Shown in pieces: positions 47,036 to 59,749 of a DNA stretch of 64,000 nt (position 1 is its first letter; each line of letters starts with the position of its first letter). The position numbers and the translations under genes are program-made. This DNA comes from Eledone cirrhosa (Eukaryota; Mollusca; Cephalopoda; Octopoda; Eledonidae): positions 54,352,300 to 54,416,299 of the forward strand of contig OZ024745.1 of NCBI GenBank assembly GCA_964016885.1. The letters are read 5' to 3'. The notes beneath the pieces are model-generated. The model ran no database searches and was not told where the DNA came from. It saw nothing but the letters and a program-made list of their open reading frames with translations.

Positions 47036-48910
47036 TGGGGTTGGTGTTGGAGTTGGTGTTGATATTGGTGTTGGTGGTGGTGTTGGTGGTGGTGTAGGTG
47101 GTGGTGTTGGTGGCAGTGTTAGTGTTGATATTGATGTTGCTGTTGATATTGGTGTTGGTGGTGGTGTTGGTGGTAGGTGTTGGTGTTGGTGTTGGTGTTG
47201 GTGTTGGTGGTGTTAGTGTTGATGTTTGTGTTGATGTTGATGTTGGTGTTGGTGTTGATATTGGTGTTGGTGGTGGGGTTGGTCGTGGTGTTGTTGGTGG
47301 TGTTGGTGTTGGTGGCGGTGTTAGTGTTGATATTGATGTTGGTGTTGATATTGGTGTTGTTGGTGGTGTTGGTGGTGGTGTTGGTGGTGGTGTTGGTGGT
47401 GGTGTTGGTGGTGGTGTTGGTGGTGGTGTTGGTGGCGGTGTTAGTGTTGATATTGATGTTGGTGTTGATATTGGTGTTGGTGGTGGTGTTGGTGGTGGGT
47501 GTTGGTGGTGGTGTTGGTGTTGGTGGTGTTAGTGTTGATGTTTGTGTTCATGTTGATGTTGGTGCTGGTGTTGATATTGGTGTTGGTGGTGGTGTTGATG
47601 GTGGTGTTGGTGGCGGTGTTAGTGTTGATGTTGATGTTGGTGTTGATATTGGTGTTGGCGGTGGTGTTGGTGGTGGTGTTGTTAGTGGTGTTGGTGTTGG
47701 TGGTGTTAGTGTTGATGTTAGTGTTGGTGTTGGTGTTGGCGGTGTTAGTGTTGATGTTAGTGTTGATGTTGGTGTTGGTGTTGATATTGGTGTTGGTGGT
47801 GGTGGTGGTGTTAGTGGTGGTGTTGGTGTTGGTATTGATCTGGAGTTGATGGTGGTGTTGGTGGTGGTGTTAGTGTTGATGTTGATGTTGATATTGGAGG
47901 TGGTGTTAGTGGTGGTGTTAGTTAGATGTTGGTGTTGATATTGGTGTTGGTGGTGATGTTGGTGGTGGTGTTGGTGGTGGTGTTGGTGTTGGTGGTGTTA
48001 GTGTTGATGTTTGTGTTGATGTTAGTGTTGATGTTGGTGTTAGTGTTGATATTGGTGTTGGTGGTGGTGGTGGTGTTGGTGGTGGTGTTGGTGGTGGTGT
48101 TGGTGTTGATATTGGTATTTGTATTGGTGTTGGTGTTGATATTCATATTGGTGGCGGTGTTAGTGGTGGTGTTGGTGGTGGTGTTGGTGTTGGTATTGGT
48201 GGTGGTGTTGGTGGTGGTGTTGGTGTTGATATTGGTACTGGTGGTAGTGTTGGTGGTGGTGTTGGTGTGATATTGGTATTGGTGGTGGTATTGGGGGTGG
48301 CGTCGGTGGTGGTATTAGTTTTGATATTGGTATTGGAGGTGGTGTTGGTGGTGGTGTTGTTGTTGATATTGGTATTGTTGGTGGTGTTGGTGGTGGTGTT
48401 GGTGTTGATATTGGTATTGGTGGTGGTGTTGGTGGTGGTGTTGGTTTTGATATTGGTATTGGTGGTGGTGTTGGTGGTGGTGTTGGTGTTGATATTGGTA
48501 TTGGTGGTGGTGATGATGGTGGTGTTGGTTTTGATATTGGTATTGGTGGTGGTGTTGGTGGTGGTGTTGGTGTTGATATTGGTATTGGTGGTGGTGATGG
48601 TGGTGGTGTTGGTGTTGATATTGGTATTGGTGGTGGTGATGATGGTGGTGTTGGTGTTGATATTGGTATTGGTGGTGGTGTTGTTGGTGGTGTTGGTGTT
48701 GATATTGGTATTGGTGGTGGTGATGGTGGTGGTGTTGGTGTTGATATTGGTATTGGTGGTGGTGTTCGTGGTGGTGTTGGTGTTGATATTGTTATTGGTG
48801 GTGGTGGTGGTGTTGGTGTTGATATTGATGTTGATATTGTTGTTGTTGGTGGTGGTGGTGTTAGTGTTGATGTTTATACTAGTGCTAGTGTTGGTGGTGG
48901 TGTTGGTGGT
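47036..48910 (+). repeat. A block VI
   Basis: The same plan as A block V but 138 bp longer, because it retains the terminal gatgtttatactagtg element. It has gatctggag near 47838, gatattcatattgg at 48140 and ggcgtcggtgg near 48300. Confidence 0.9.
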
Positions 48911-48917
48911 GATGTTA

Positions 48918-48963
48918 GTGTTGATGAAGTTAGTGTCGATATTAATTGGCATTGATGTTAGTG
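48918..48963 (+). repeat. 46-bp A/B junction element, copy 5 (gatgaag form)
   Basis: It differs from copies 1-4 by gataaag to gatgaag, and the core tcgatattaattggcattg is unchanged. Confidence 0.9.
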
Positions 48964-50998
48964 TTGGTGTTACTGATAATATTGTTGTTGGTGGTGTTGG
49001 TGTTATTGTTGGAGTTATTGTTGTTGTTAGTGTTGGTGTTATTAATAATATTGTTGTTGGTGGTGTTGGTGTTGTTGTTGGTGTTATTGTTGATGTTAGT
49101 CTTGGTGTTATCGATAATGTTGTTGTTGGTGGTGTTGGTGTTGTTGTTGGAGTTATTATTGTTGTTAGTGTTGGTGTTATTGATAATATTGTTGTTGGTG
49201 GTGTTGGTGTTGTTGTTGGAGTTATTGTTGATGTTAGTGTTGGTGTTATTGATAATATTGTTATTGGTGGTGTAGGTGTTGTTGTTGCAGTTATTGTTGA
49301 TGTTAGTCTTGGTGTTATTAATAATGTTGTTGTTGGTGGTGTTGGTGTTGTTGTTAGAGTTATTGTTGTTGTTATTGTTGGTGTTATTGATAATATTGTT
49401 GTTGGTGGTGTTGGTGTTGTTGTTGGTGTTATTGTTGTTGTTAGTGTTGGTGTTATTAATAATATTGTTGTTGGTGGTGTTGGTGTTGTTGTTGGAGTTA
49501 TTGTTTTTGTTAGTGTTGGTGTTATTGATAATATTGTTGTTGGTGGTGTTGGTGTTGTTGTTGGTGTTATTGTTGATGTTAGTGTTGGTGTTATTGATAA
49601 TGTTGTTGTTGGTGGTGTTGGTGTTGTTGGAGTTATTGTTGATGCTAGCGTTGGTGTTATTGATAATATTGTTGTTGGTGGTGTTGGTGTTGTTATTGGA
49701 GTTATCGTTATTGTTAGTGTTGGTGTTATTGATAATATTGTTGTTGGTGGTGTTGGTGTTGTTGTTGGTGTTATTGTTGATGTTAGTGTTGGTGTTATTG
49801 ATAATATTGTTGTTGGTGGTGTTGGTGTTGTTGTTGGTGTTATTGTTGTTGTTAGTGTTGGTGTTATTGATCATATTGTTGTTGGTGGTGTTGGTGTTGT
49901 TGTTGGAGTTATTGTTGTTGTTAGTGTTGGTGTTATCGATAATATTGTTGATGGTGGTATTGTTGTTGGTGTTATTGTTGTTGTTAGTGTTGGTGTTATT
50001 GATAATACTGTTGTTGGTGGTGTTGGTGTTGTTGTTGGTGTTATTGTTGTTGTTAGTGTTGGTGTTATTGATAATATTGTTGTTGGTGGTGTTGTTGTTG
50101 GTGTTATTGTTGTTGTTAGTATTGGTGTTATTGATAATACTGTTGTTGGTGGTGTTGGTGTTGTTGTTGGTGTTATTGTTGATGTTAGTGTTGGTGTTAT
50201 TGATAATATTGTTGTTGGTGGTGTTGTTGTTGGTGTTATTGTTGTTGTTAGTATTGGTGTTATTGATAATACTGTTGTTGGTGGTGTTGGTGTTGTTGTT
50301 GGTGTTATTGTTGTTGTTAGTGTTGGTGTTATTGATAATATGGTTGTTGGTGGTGTTGTTGTTGGTTTTATTGTTGTTGTTAGTGTTGGTGTTATTGATA
50401 ATGTTGTTGTTGGTGGTGTTGTTGTTGGTGTTATTGTTGTTGTTAGTATTGGTGTTATTGATAATATTGTTGTTGGTGGTGTTGGTGTCGTTGTTGGTGT
50501 TATTGTTGATGTTAGTGTTGGTGTTATTGATAATAATGTTGGTGGTGTTGGTGTTGTTGTTGGTGTTATTTTTGATGTTAGTGTTGGTGTTATTGATAAT
50601 ATTGTTGTTGGTGGTGTTGGTGTTGTTGTTGGTGTTATTGTTGTTGTTATTGTTGTTGTTATTGATAATATTGTTGTTGGTGGTGTTGGTGGTGTTGTTG
50701 GAGTTATTGTTGATGTTAGTGTTGGTATTATTGATAATATTGTTGTTGGTGGTGTTGTTGTTGTTGTTGGAGTTATAGTTGATGTTAGTGTTGGTGTTAT
50801 TGAGAATATTGTTGTTGGTCGTGTTGGTGTTGTTGTTGGAGTTACTGTTGTTGTTAGTGTTGGTGTTATTGATAATATTGTTGTTGGTGGTGTTAGTGTT
50901 GTTGTTGGAGTTATTGTTGTTGTTAGTGTTGGTGTTACTGATAATATTGTTGTTGGTGGTGTTGGTGTTGTTGTTGGAGTTATTGTTGATGTTAGTGT
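48964..50998 (+). repeat. B block VII: mixed 69- and 63-bp monomer array
   Basis: Its left half has gttagtcttgg monomers and the unique gatgctagcgttgg (gctagc at 49644). Its right half alternates 69-bp monomers with 63-bp ones that lack one ggtgtt, giving a 132-bp dimer (for example attggtgttattg at 50121 and 50253). gatcatattg (about 49870) is present. Confidence 0.9.
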
Positions 50999-53089
50999 TG
51001 GGGTTGGTGTTGGAGTTGGTGTTGATATTGGTGTTGGTGGTGGTGTTGGTGGTGGTGTAGGTGGTGGTGTTGGTGGCAGTGTTAGTGTTGATATTGATGT
51101 TGGTGTTGATATTGGCGTTGGTGGTGGTGTTGGTGGTAGGTGTTGGTGTTGGTGTTGGTGTTGGTGTTGGTGTTGGTGGTGTTAGTGTTGATGTTTGTGT
51201 TGATGTTGATGTTGGTGTTGGTGTTGATATTGGTGTTGGTGGTGGGGTTGGTCGTGGTGTTGTTGGTGGTGTTGGTGTTGGTGGCGGTGTTAGTGTTGAT
51301 ATTGATGTTGGTGTTGATATTGGTGTTGTTTGTGGTGTTGGTGGTGGTGTTGGTGGTGGTGTTGGTGGTGGTGTTGGTGGTGGTGTTGGTGGTGGTGTTG
51401 GTGGCGGTGTTAGTGTTGATATTGATGTTGGTTTTGATATTGGTGTTGGTGGTGGTGTTGGTGGTGGGTGTTGGTGGTGGTGTTGGTGTTGGTGGTGTTA
51501 GTGTTGATGTTTGTGTTCATGTTGATGTTGGTGCTGGTGTTGATATTGGTGTTGGTGGTGGTGTTGATGGTGGTGTTGGTGGCGGTGTTAGTGTTGATGT
51601 TGATGTTGGTGTTGATATTGGTGTTGGCGGTGGTGTTGGTGGTGGTGTTGTTAGTGGTGTTGGTGTTGGTGGTGTTAGTGTTGATGTTAGTGTTGGTGTT
51701 GGTGTTGGCGGTGTTAGTGTTGATGTTAGTGTTGATGTTGGTGTTGGTGTTGATATTGGTGTTGGTGGTGGTGGTGGTGTTAGTGGTGGTGTTGGTGTTG
51801 GTATTGATCTGGAGTTGATGGTGGTGTTGGTGGTGGTGTTAGTGTTGATGTTGATGTTGATATTGGAGGTGGTGTTAGTGGTGGTGTTAGTTAGATGTTG
51901 GTGTTGATATTGGTGTTGGTGGTGATGTTGGTGGTGGTGTTGGTGGTGGTGTTGGTGTTGGTGGTGTTAGTGTTGATGTTTGTGTTGATGTTAGTGTTGA
52001 TGTTGGTGTTAGTGTTGATATTGGTGTTGGTGGTGGTGGTGGTGTTGGTGGTGGTGTTGGTGGTGGTGTTGGTGTTGATATTGGTATTTGTATTGGTGTT
52101 GGTGTTGATATTCATATTGGTGGCGGTGTTAGTGGTGGTGTTGGTGGTGGTGTTGGTGTTGGTATTGGTGGTGGTGTTGGTGGTGGTGTTGGTGTTGATA
52201 TTGGTACTGGTGGTAGTGTTGGTGGTGGTGTTGGTGTGATATTGGTATTGGTGGTGGTGTTGGGGGTGGCGTCGGTGGTGGTATTAGTTTTGATATTGGT
52301 ATTGGAGGTGGTGTTGGTGGTGGTGTTGTTGTTGATATTGGTATTGTTGGTGGTGTTGGTGGTGGTGTTGGTGTTGATATTGGTATTGGTGGTGGTGTTG
52401 GTGGTGGTGTTGGTTTTGATATTGGTATTGGTGGTGGTGTTGGTGGTGGTGTTGGTGTTGATATTGGTATTGGTGGTGGTGATGATGGTGGTGTTGGTGT
52501 TGATATTGGTATTGGTGGTGGTGTTGGTGGTGGTGTTGGTGTTGATATTGGTATTGGTGGTGGTGATGGTGGTGGTGTTGGTGTTGATATTGGTATTGGT
52601 GGTGGTGATGATGGTGGTGTTGGTGTTGATATTGGTATTGGTGGTGGTGTTGTTGGTGGTGTTGGTGTTGATATTGGTATTGGTGGTGGTGATGGTGGTG
52701 GTGTTGGTGTTGATATTGGTATTGGTGGTTGTGTTCGTGGTGGTGTTGGTGTTGATATTGGTATTGGTGGTGATGATGGTGGTGGTGTTGGTGTTGATAT
52801 TGGTATTGGTGGTGGTGATGATGGTGGTGTTGGTGTTGATATTGGTATTGGTGGTGGTGTTGTTGGTGGTGTTGGTGTTGATATTGGTATTGGTGGTGGT
52901 GATGGTGGTGGTGTTGGTGTTGATATTGGTATTGGTGGTTGTGTTCGTGGTGGTGTTGGTGTTGATATTGTTATTGGTGGTGGTGGTGGTGTTGGTGTTG
53001 ATATTGATGTTGATATTGTTGTTGTTGGTGGTGGTGGTGTTAGTGTTGATGTTTATACTAGTGGTAGTGTTGGTGGTGGTGTTGGTGGT
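50999..53089 (+). repeat. A block VII, with an internal 210-bp duplication
   Basis: It follows the block VI plan. The distal part contains gtgttcgtgg at 52731 and 52941, bounding an extra 210-bp copy of the gatattggtattgg / gatgatgg sub-repeats. gatctggag is near 51807 and gatattcatattgg at 52109. Confidence 0.9.
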
Positions 53090-53096
53090 GATGTTA

Positions 53097-53142
53097 GTGT
53101 TGATGAAGTTAGTGTCGATATTAATTGGCATTGATGTTAGTG
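53097..53142 (+). repeat. 46-bp A/B junction element, copy 6 (gatgaag form)
   Basis: The core is identical to copy 5. It lies 4,179 bp from that copy. Confidence 0.9.
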
Positions 53143-54694
53143 TTGGTGTTACTGATAATATTGTTGTTGGTGGTGTTGGTGTTATTGTTGGAGTTATTGT
53201 TGTTGTTAGTGTTGGTGTTATTAATAATATTGTTGTTGGTGGTGTTGGTGTTGTTGTTGGTGTTATTGTTGATGTTAGTCTTGGTGTTATTGATAATGTT
53301 GTTGTTGGTGGTGTTGGTGTTGTTGGAGTTATTGTTGATGCTAGCGTTGGTGTTATTGATAATATTGTTGTTGGTGGTGTTGGTGTTGTTATTGGAGTTA
53401 TCGTTATTGTTAGTGTTGGTGTTATTGATAATATTGTTGTTGGTGGTGTTGGTGTTGTTGTTGGTGTTATTGTTGATGTTAGTGTTGGTGTTATTGATAA
53501 TATTGTTGTTGGTGGTGTTGGTGTTGTTGTTGGTGTTATTGTTGTTGTTAGTGTTGGTGTTATTGATCATATTGTTGTTAGTGGTGTTGGTGTTGTTGTT
53601 GGAGTTATTGTTGTTGTTAGTGTTGGTGTTATCGATAATATTGTTGATGGTGGTATTGTTGTTGGTGTTATTGTTGTTGTTAGTGTTGGTGTTATTGATA
53701 ATACTGTTGTTGGTGGTGTTGGTGTTGTTGTTGGTGTTATTGTTGTTGTTAGTGTTGGTGTTATTGATAATATTGTTGTTGGTGGTGTTGTTGTTGGTGT
53801 TATTGTTGTTGTTAGTATTGGTGTTATTGATAATACTGTTGTTGGTGGTGTTGGTGTTGTTGTTGGTGTTATTGTTGATGTTAGTGTTGGTGTTATTGAT
53901 AATATTGTTGTTGGTGGTGTTGTTGTTGGTGTTATTGTTGTTGTTAGTATTGGTGTTATTGATAATACTGTTGTTGGTGGTGTTGGTGTTGTTGTTGGTG
54001 TTATTGTTGTTGTTAGTGTTGGTGTTATTGATAATATGGTTGTTGGTGGTGTTGTTGTTGGTTTTATTGTTGTTGTTAGTGTTGGTGTTATTGATAATGT
54101 TGTTGTTGGTGGTGTTGTTGTTGGTGTTATTGTTGTTGTTAGTATTGGTGTTATTGATAATATTGTTGTTGGTGGTGTTGGTGTCGTTGTTGGTGTTATT
54201 GTTGATGTTAGTGTTGGTGTTATTGATAATAATGTTGGTGGTGTTGGTGTTGTTGTTGGTGTTATTTTTGATGTTAGTGTTGGTGTCATTGATAATATTG
54301 TTGTTGGTGGTGTTGGTGTTGTTGTTGGTGTTATTGTTGTTGTTATTGTTGTTGTTATTGATAATATTGTTGTTGGTGGTGTTGGTGGTGTTGTTGGAGT
54401 TATTGTTGATGTTAGTGTTGGTATTATTGATAATATTGTTGTTGGTGGTGTTGTTGTTGTTGTTGGAGTTATAGTTGATGTTAGTGTTGGTGTTATTGAG
54501 AATATTGTTGTTGGTCGTGTTGGTGTTGTTGTTGGAGTTACTGTTGTTGTTAGTGTTGGTGTTATTGATAATATTGTTGTTGGTGGTGTTAGTGTTGTTG
54601 TTGGAGTTATTGTTGTTGTTAGTGTTGGTGTTACTGATAATATTGTTGTTGGTGGTGTTGGTGTTGTTGTTGGAGTTATTGTTGATGTTAGTGT
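53143..54694 (+). repeat. B block VIII
   Basis: It equals B block VII minus 483 bp (exactly seven 69-bp monomers): gctagc lies 243 bp after the junction start, against 726 bp in VII, IX and X. It shares gatcatattg (about 53566) with VII but not with IX or X, so VII and VIII are sister copies. Confidence 0.9.
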
Positions 54695-56791
54695 TGGGGT
54701 TGGTGTTGGAGTTGGTGTTGATATTGGTGTTGGTGGTGGTGTTGGTGGTGGTGTAGGTGGTGGTGTTGGTGGCAGTGTTAGTGTTGATATTGATGTTGGT
54801 GTTGATATTGGCGTTGGTGGTGGTGTTGGTGGTAGGTGTTGGTGTTGGTGTTGGTGTTGGTGTTGGTGTTGGTGTTGGTGGTGTTAGTGTTGATGTTTGT
54901 GTTGATGTTGATGTTGGTGTTGGTGTTGATATTGGTGTTGGTGGTGGGGTTGGTCGTGGTGTTGTTGGTGGTGTTGGTGTTGGTGGCGGTGTTAGTGTTG
55001 ATATTGATGTTGGTGTTGATATTGGTGTTGTTTGTGGTGTTGGTGGTGGTGTTGGTGGTGGTGTTGGTGGTGGTGTTGGTGGTGGTGTTGGTGGTGGTGT
55101 TGGTGGCGGTGTTAGTGTTGATATTGATGTTGGTTTTGATATTGGTGTTGGTGGTGGTGTTGGTGGTGGGTGTTGGTGGTGGTGTTGGTGTTGGTGGTGT
55201 TAGTGTTGATGTTTGTGTTCATGTTGATGTTGGTGCTGGTGTTGATATTGGTGTTGGTGGTGGTGTTGATGGTGGTGTTGGTGGCGGTGTTAGTGTTGAT
55301 GTTGATGTTGGTGTTGATATTGGTGTTGGCGGTGGTGTTGGTGGTGGTGTTGTTAGTGGTGTTGGTGTTGGTGGTGTTAGTGTTGATGTTAGTGTTGGTG
55401 TTGGTGTTGGCGGTGTTAGTGTTGATGTTAGTGTTGATGTTGGTGTTGGTGTTGATATTGGTGTTGGTGGTGGTGGTGGTGTTAGTGGTGGTGTTGGTGT
55501 TGGTATTGATCTGGAGTTGATGGTGGTGTTGGTGGTGGTGTTAGTGTTGATGTTGATGTTGATATTGGAGGTGGTGTTAGTGGTGGTGTTAGTTAGATGT
55601 TGGTGTTGATATTGGTGTTGGTGGTGATGTTGGTGGTGGTGTTGGTGGTGGTGTTGGTGTTGGTGGTGTTAGTGTTGATGTTTGTGTTGATGTTAGTGTT
55701 GATGTTGGTGTTAGTGTTGATATTGGTGTTGGTCGTGGTGGTGGTGTTGGTGGTGGTGTTGGTGGTGGTGTTGGTGTTGATATTGGTATTTGTATTGGTG
55801 TTGGTGTTGATATTCATATTGGTGGCGGTGTTAGTGGTGGTGTTGGTGGTGGTGTTGGTGTTGGTATTGGTGGTGGTGTTGGTGGTGGTGTTGGTGTTGA
55901 TATTGGTACTGGTGGTAGTGTTGGTGGTGGTGTTGGTGTGATATTGGTATTGGTGGTGGTGTTGGGGGTGGCGTCGGTGGTGGTATTAGTTTTGATATTG
56001 GTATTGGAGGTGGTGTTGGTGGTGGTGTTGTTGTTGATATTGGTATTGTTGGTGGTGTTGGTGGTGGTGTTGGTGTTGATATTGGTATTGGTGGTGGTGT
56101 TGGTGGTGGTGTTGGTTTTGATATTGGTATTGGTGGTGGTGTTGGTGGTGGTGTTGGTGTTGATATTGGTATTGGTGGTGGTGATGATGGTGGTGTTGGT
56201 GTTGATATTGGTATTGGTGGTGGTGTTGGTGGTGGTGTTGGTGTTGATATTGGTATTGGTGGTGGTGATGGTGGTGGTGTTGGTGTTGATATTGGTATTG
56301 GTGGTGGTGATGATGGTGGTGTTGGTGTTGATATTGGTATTGGTGGTGGTGTTGTTGGTGGTGTTGGTGTTGATATTGGTATTGGTGGTGGTGATGGTGG
56401 TGGTGTTGGTGTTGATATTGGTATTGGTGGTGGTGTTCGTGGTGGTGTTGGTGTTGATATTGGTATTGGTGGTGATGATGGTGGTGGTGTTGGTGTTGAT
56501 ATTGGTATTGGTGGTGGTGATGATGGTGGTGTTGGTGTTGATATTGGTATTGGTGGTGGTGTTGTTGGTGGTGTTGGTGTTGATATTGGTATTGGTGGTG
56601 GTGATGGTGGTGGTGTTGGTGTTGATATTGGTATTGGTGGTTGTGTTCGTGGTGGTGTTGGTGTTGATATTGTTATTGGTAGTGGTGGTGGTGTTGGTGT
56701 TGATATTGATGTTGATATTGTTGTTGTTGGTGGTGGTGGTGTTAGTGTTGATGTTTATACTAGTGGTAGTGTTGGTGGTGGTGTTGGTGGT
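54695..56791 (+). repeat. A block VIII, with the same 210-bp duplication as VII
   Basis: gtgttcgtgg falls at about 56433 and 56643, again 210 bp apart. The block is 6 bp longer than VII because of one extra ggtgtt near 54840. A private ggtcgtggtgg lies near 55731. Confidence 0.9.
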
Positions 56792-56798
56792 GATGTTA

Positions 56799-56844
56799 GT
56801 GTTGATGAAGTTAGTGTCGATATTAATTGGCATTGATGTTAGTG
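56799..56844 (+). repeat. 46-bp A/B junction element, copy 7 (gatgaag form)
   Basis: The core is unchanged. It lies 3,702 bp from copy 6, the shortest spacing between complete junctions. Confidence 0.9.
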
Positions 56845-59749
56845 TTGGTGTTACTGATAATATTGTTGTTGGTGGTGTTGGTGTTATTGTTGGAGTTATT
56901 GTTGTTGTTAGTGTTGGTGTTATTAATAATATTGTTGTTGGTGGTGTTGGTGTTGTTGTTGGTGTTATTGTTGATGTTAGTCTTGGTGTTATCGATAATG
57001 TTGTTGTTGGTGGTGTTGGTGTTGTTGTTGGAGTTATTATTGTTGTTAGTGTTGGTGTTATTGATAATATTGTTGTTGGTGGTGTTGGTGTTGTTGTTGG
57101 AGTTATTGTTGATGTTAGTGTTGGTGTTATTGATAATATTGTTGTTGGTGGTGTTGGTGTTGTTGTTGGAGTTATTGTTGATGTTAGTCTTGGTGTTATT
57201 GATAATGTTGTTGTTGGTGGTGTTGGTGTTGTTGTTAGAGTTATTGTTGTTGTTATTGTTGGTGTTATTGATAATATTGTTGTTGGTGGTGTTGGTGTTG
57301 TTGTTGGTGTTATTGTTGTTGTTAGTGTTGGTGTTATTAATAATATTGTTGTTGGTGGTGTTGGTGTTGTTGTTGGAGTTATTGTTTTTGTTAGTGTTGG
57401 TGTTATTGATAATATTGTTGTTGGTGGTGTTGGTGTTGTTGTTGGTGTTATTGTTGATGTTAGTGTTGGTGTTATTGATAATGTTGTTGTTGGTGGTGTT
57501 GGTGTTGTTGGAGTTATTGTTGATGCTAGCGTTGGTGTTATTGATAATATTGTTGTTGGTGGTGTTGGTGTTGTTATTGGAGTTATCGTTATTGTTAGTG
57601 TTGGTGTTATTGATAATATTGTTGTTGGTGGTGTTGGTGTTGTTGTTGGTGTTATTGTTGATGTTAGTGTTGGTGTTATTGATAATATTGTTGTTGGTGG
57701 TGTTGGTGTTGTTGTTGGTGTTATTGTTGTTGTTAGTGTTGGTGTTATTGATAATATTGTTGTTGGTGGTGTTGGTGTTGTTGTTGGAGTTATTGTTGTT
57801 GTTAGTGTTGGTGTTATTGATAATATTGTTGATGGTGGTATTGTTGTTGGTGTTATTGTTGTTGTTAGTGTTGGTGTTATTGATAATACTGTTGTTGGTG
57901 GTGTTGGTGTTGTTGTTGGTGTTATTGTTGTTGTTAGTGTTGGTGTTATTGATAATATTGTTGTTGGTGGTGTTGTTGTTGGTGTTATTGTTGTTGTTAG
58001 TATTGGTGTTATTGATAATACTGTTGTTGGTGGTGTTGGTGTTGTTGTTGGTGTTATTGTTGATGTTAGTGTTGGTGTTATTGATAATATTGTTGTTGGT
58101 GGTGTTGTTGTTGGTGTTCTTGTTGTTGTTAGTATTGGTGTTATTGATAATACTGTTGTTGGTGGTGTTGGTGTTGTTGTTGGTGTTATTGTTGTTGTTA
58201 GTGTTGGTGTTATTGATAATATTGTTGTTGGTGGTGTTGTTGTTGGTTTTATTGTTGTTGTTAGTGTTGGTGTTATTGATAATGTTGTTGTTGGTGGTGT
58301 TGTTGTTGGTGTTATTGTTGTTGTTAGTATTGGTGTTATTGATAATATTGTTGTTGGTGGTGTTGGTGTCGTTGTTGGTGTTATTGTTGATGTTAGTGTT
58401 GGTGTTATTGATAATAATGTTGGTGGTGTTGGTGTTGTTGTTGGTGTTATTTTTGATGTTAGTGTTGGTGTTATTGATAATATTGTTGTTGGTGGTGTTG
58501 GTGTTGTTGTTGGTGTTATTGTTGTTGTTATTGTTGTTGTTATTGATAATATTGTTCTTGGTGGTGTTGGTGGTGTTGTTGGAGTTATTGTTGATGTTAG
58601 TGTTGGTATTATTGATAATATTGTTGTTGGTGGTGTTGTTGTTGTTGTTGGAGTTATAGTTGATGTTAGTGTTGGTGTTATTGAGAATATTGTTGTTGGT
58701 CGTGTTGGTGTTGTTGTTGGAGTTATTGTTGTTGTTAGTGTTGGTGTTATTGATAATATTGTTGTTGGTGGTGTTGGTGTTATTGTTGGTGTTATTGTTG
58801 TTGTTAGTGTTGGTGTTATTGATAATATTGTTGTTGGTGGTGTTGTTGTTGGTGTTATTGTTGTTGTTAGTATTGGTGTTATTGATAATACTGTTGTTGG
58901 TGGTGTTGGTGTTGTTGTTGGTGTTATTGTTGATGTTAGTGTTGGTGTTATTGATAATATTGTTGTTGGTGGTGTTGTTGTTGGTGTTATTGTTGTTGTT
59001 AGTATTGGTGTTATTGATAATACTGTTGTTGGTGGTGTTGGTGTTGTTGTTGGTGTTATTGTTGTTGTTAGTGTTGGTGTTATTGATAATATTGTTGTTG
59101 GTGGTGTTGTTGTTGGTTTTATTGTTGTTGTTAGTGTTGGTGTTATTGATAATGTTGTTGTTGGTGGTGTTGTTGTTGGTGTTATTGTTGTTGTTAGTAT
59201 TGGTGTTATTGATAATATTGTTGTTGGTGGTGTTGGTGTCGTTGTTGGTGTTATTGTTGATGTTAGTGTTGGTGTTATTGATAATAATGTTGGTGGTGTT
59301 GGTGTTGTTGTTGGTGTTATTTTTGATGTTAGTGTTGGTGTTATTGATAATATTGTTGTTGGTGGTGTTGGTGTTGTTGTTGGTGTTATTGTTGTTGTTA
59401 TTGTTGTTGTTATTGATAATATTGTTGTTGGTGGTGTTGGTGGTGTTGTTGGAGTTATTGTTGATGTTAGTGTTGGTATTATTGATAATATTGTTGTTGG
59501 TGGTGTTGTTGTTGTTGTTGGAGTTATAGTTGATGTTAGTGTTGGTGTTATTGAGAATATTGTTGTTGGTCGTGTTGGTGTTGTTGTTGGAGTTATTGTT
59601 GTTGTTATTTTTGGTGTTATTGATAATATTGTTGTTGGTGGTGTTGGTGTTGTTGTTGGAGTTATTGTTGTTGTTAGTGTTGGTGTTACTGATAATATTG
59701 TTGTTGGTGGTGTTGGTGTTGTTGTTGGAGTTATTGTTGATGTTAGTGT
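56845..59749 (+). repeat. B block IX, with an 870-bp tandem duplication
   Basis: The left half matches VII with gctagc 726 bp after the junction start, but has gataatattg where VII and VIII have gatcatattg. The rare word gagttatagttg occurs at about 58651 and again 870 bp later, marking a tandem duplication of the 63/69-bp dimer region. This accounts for the excess length over VII. Confidence 0.9.
58660..59529 (+). repeat. 870-bp tandem duplication unit in B block IX
   Basis: This is the second copy of the 63/69-bp dimer segment; the first precedes it directly. Both end in gagttatagttg and contain gttggtgtcgttg, gataataatg and gttatttttgatg in the same order. Exact breakpoints cannot be fixed because of the short-period background. 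Confidence 0.85.
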
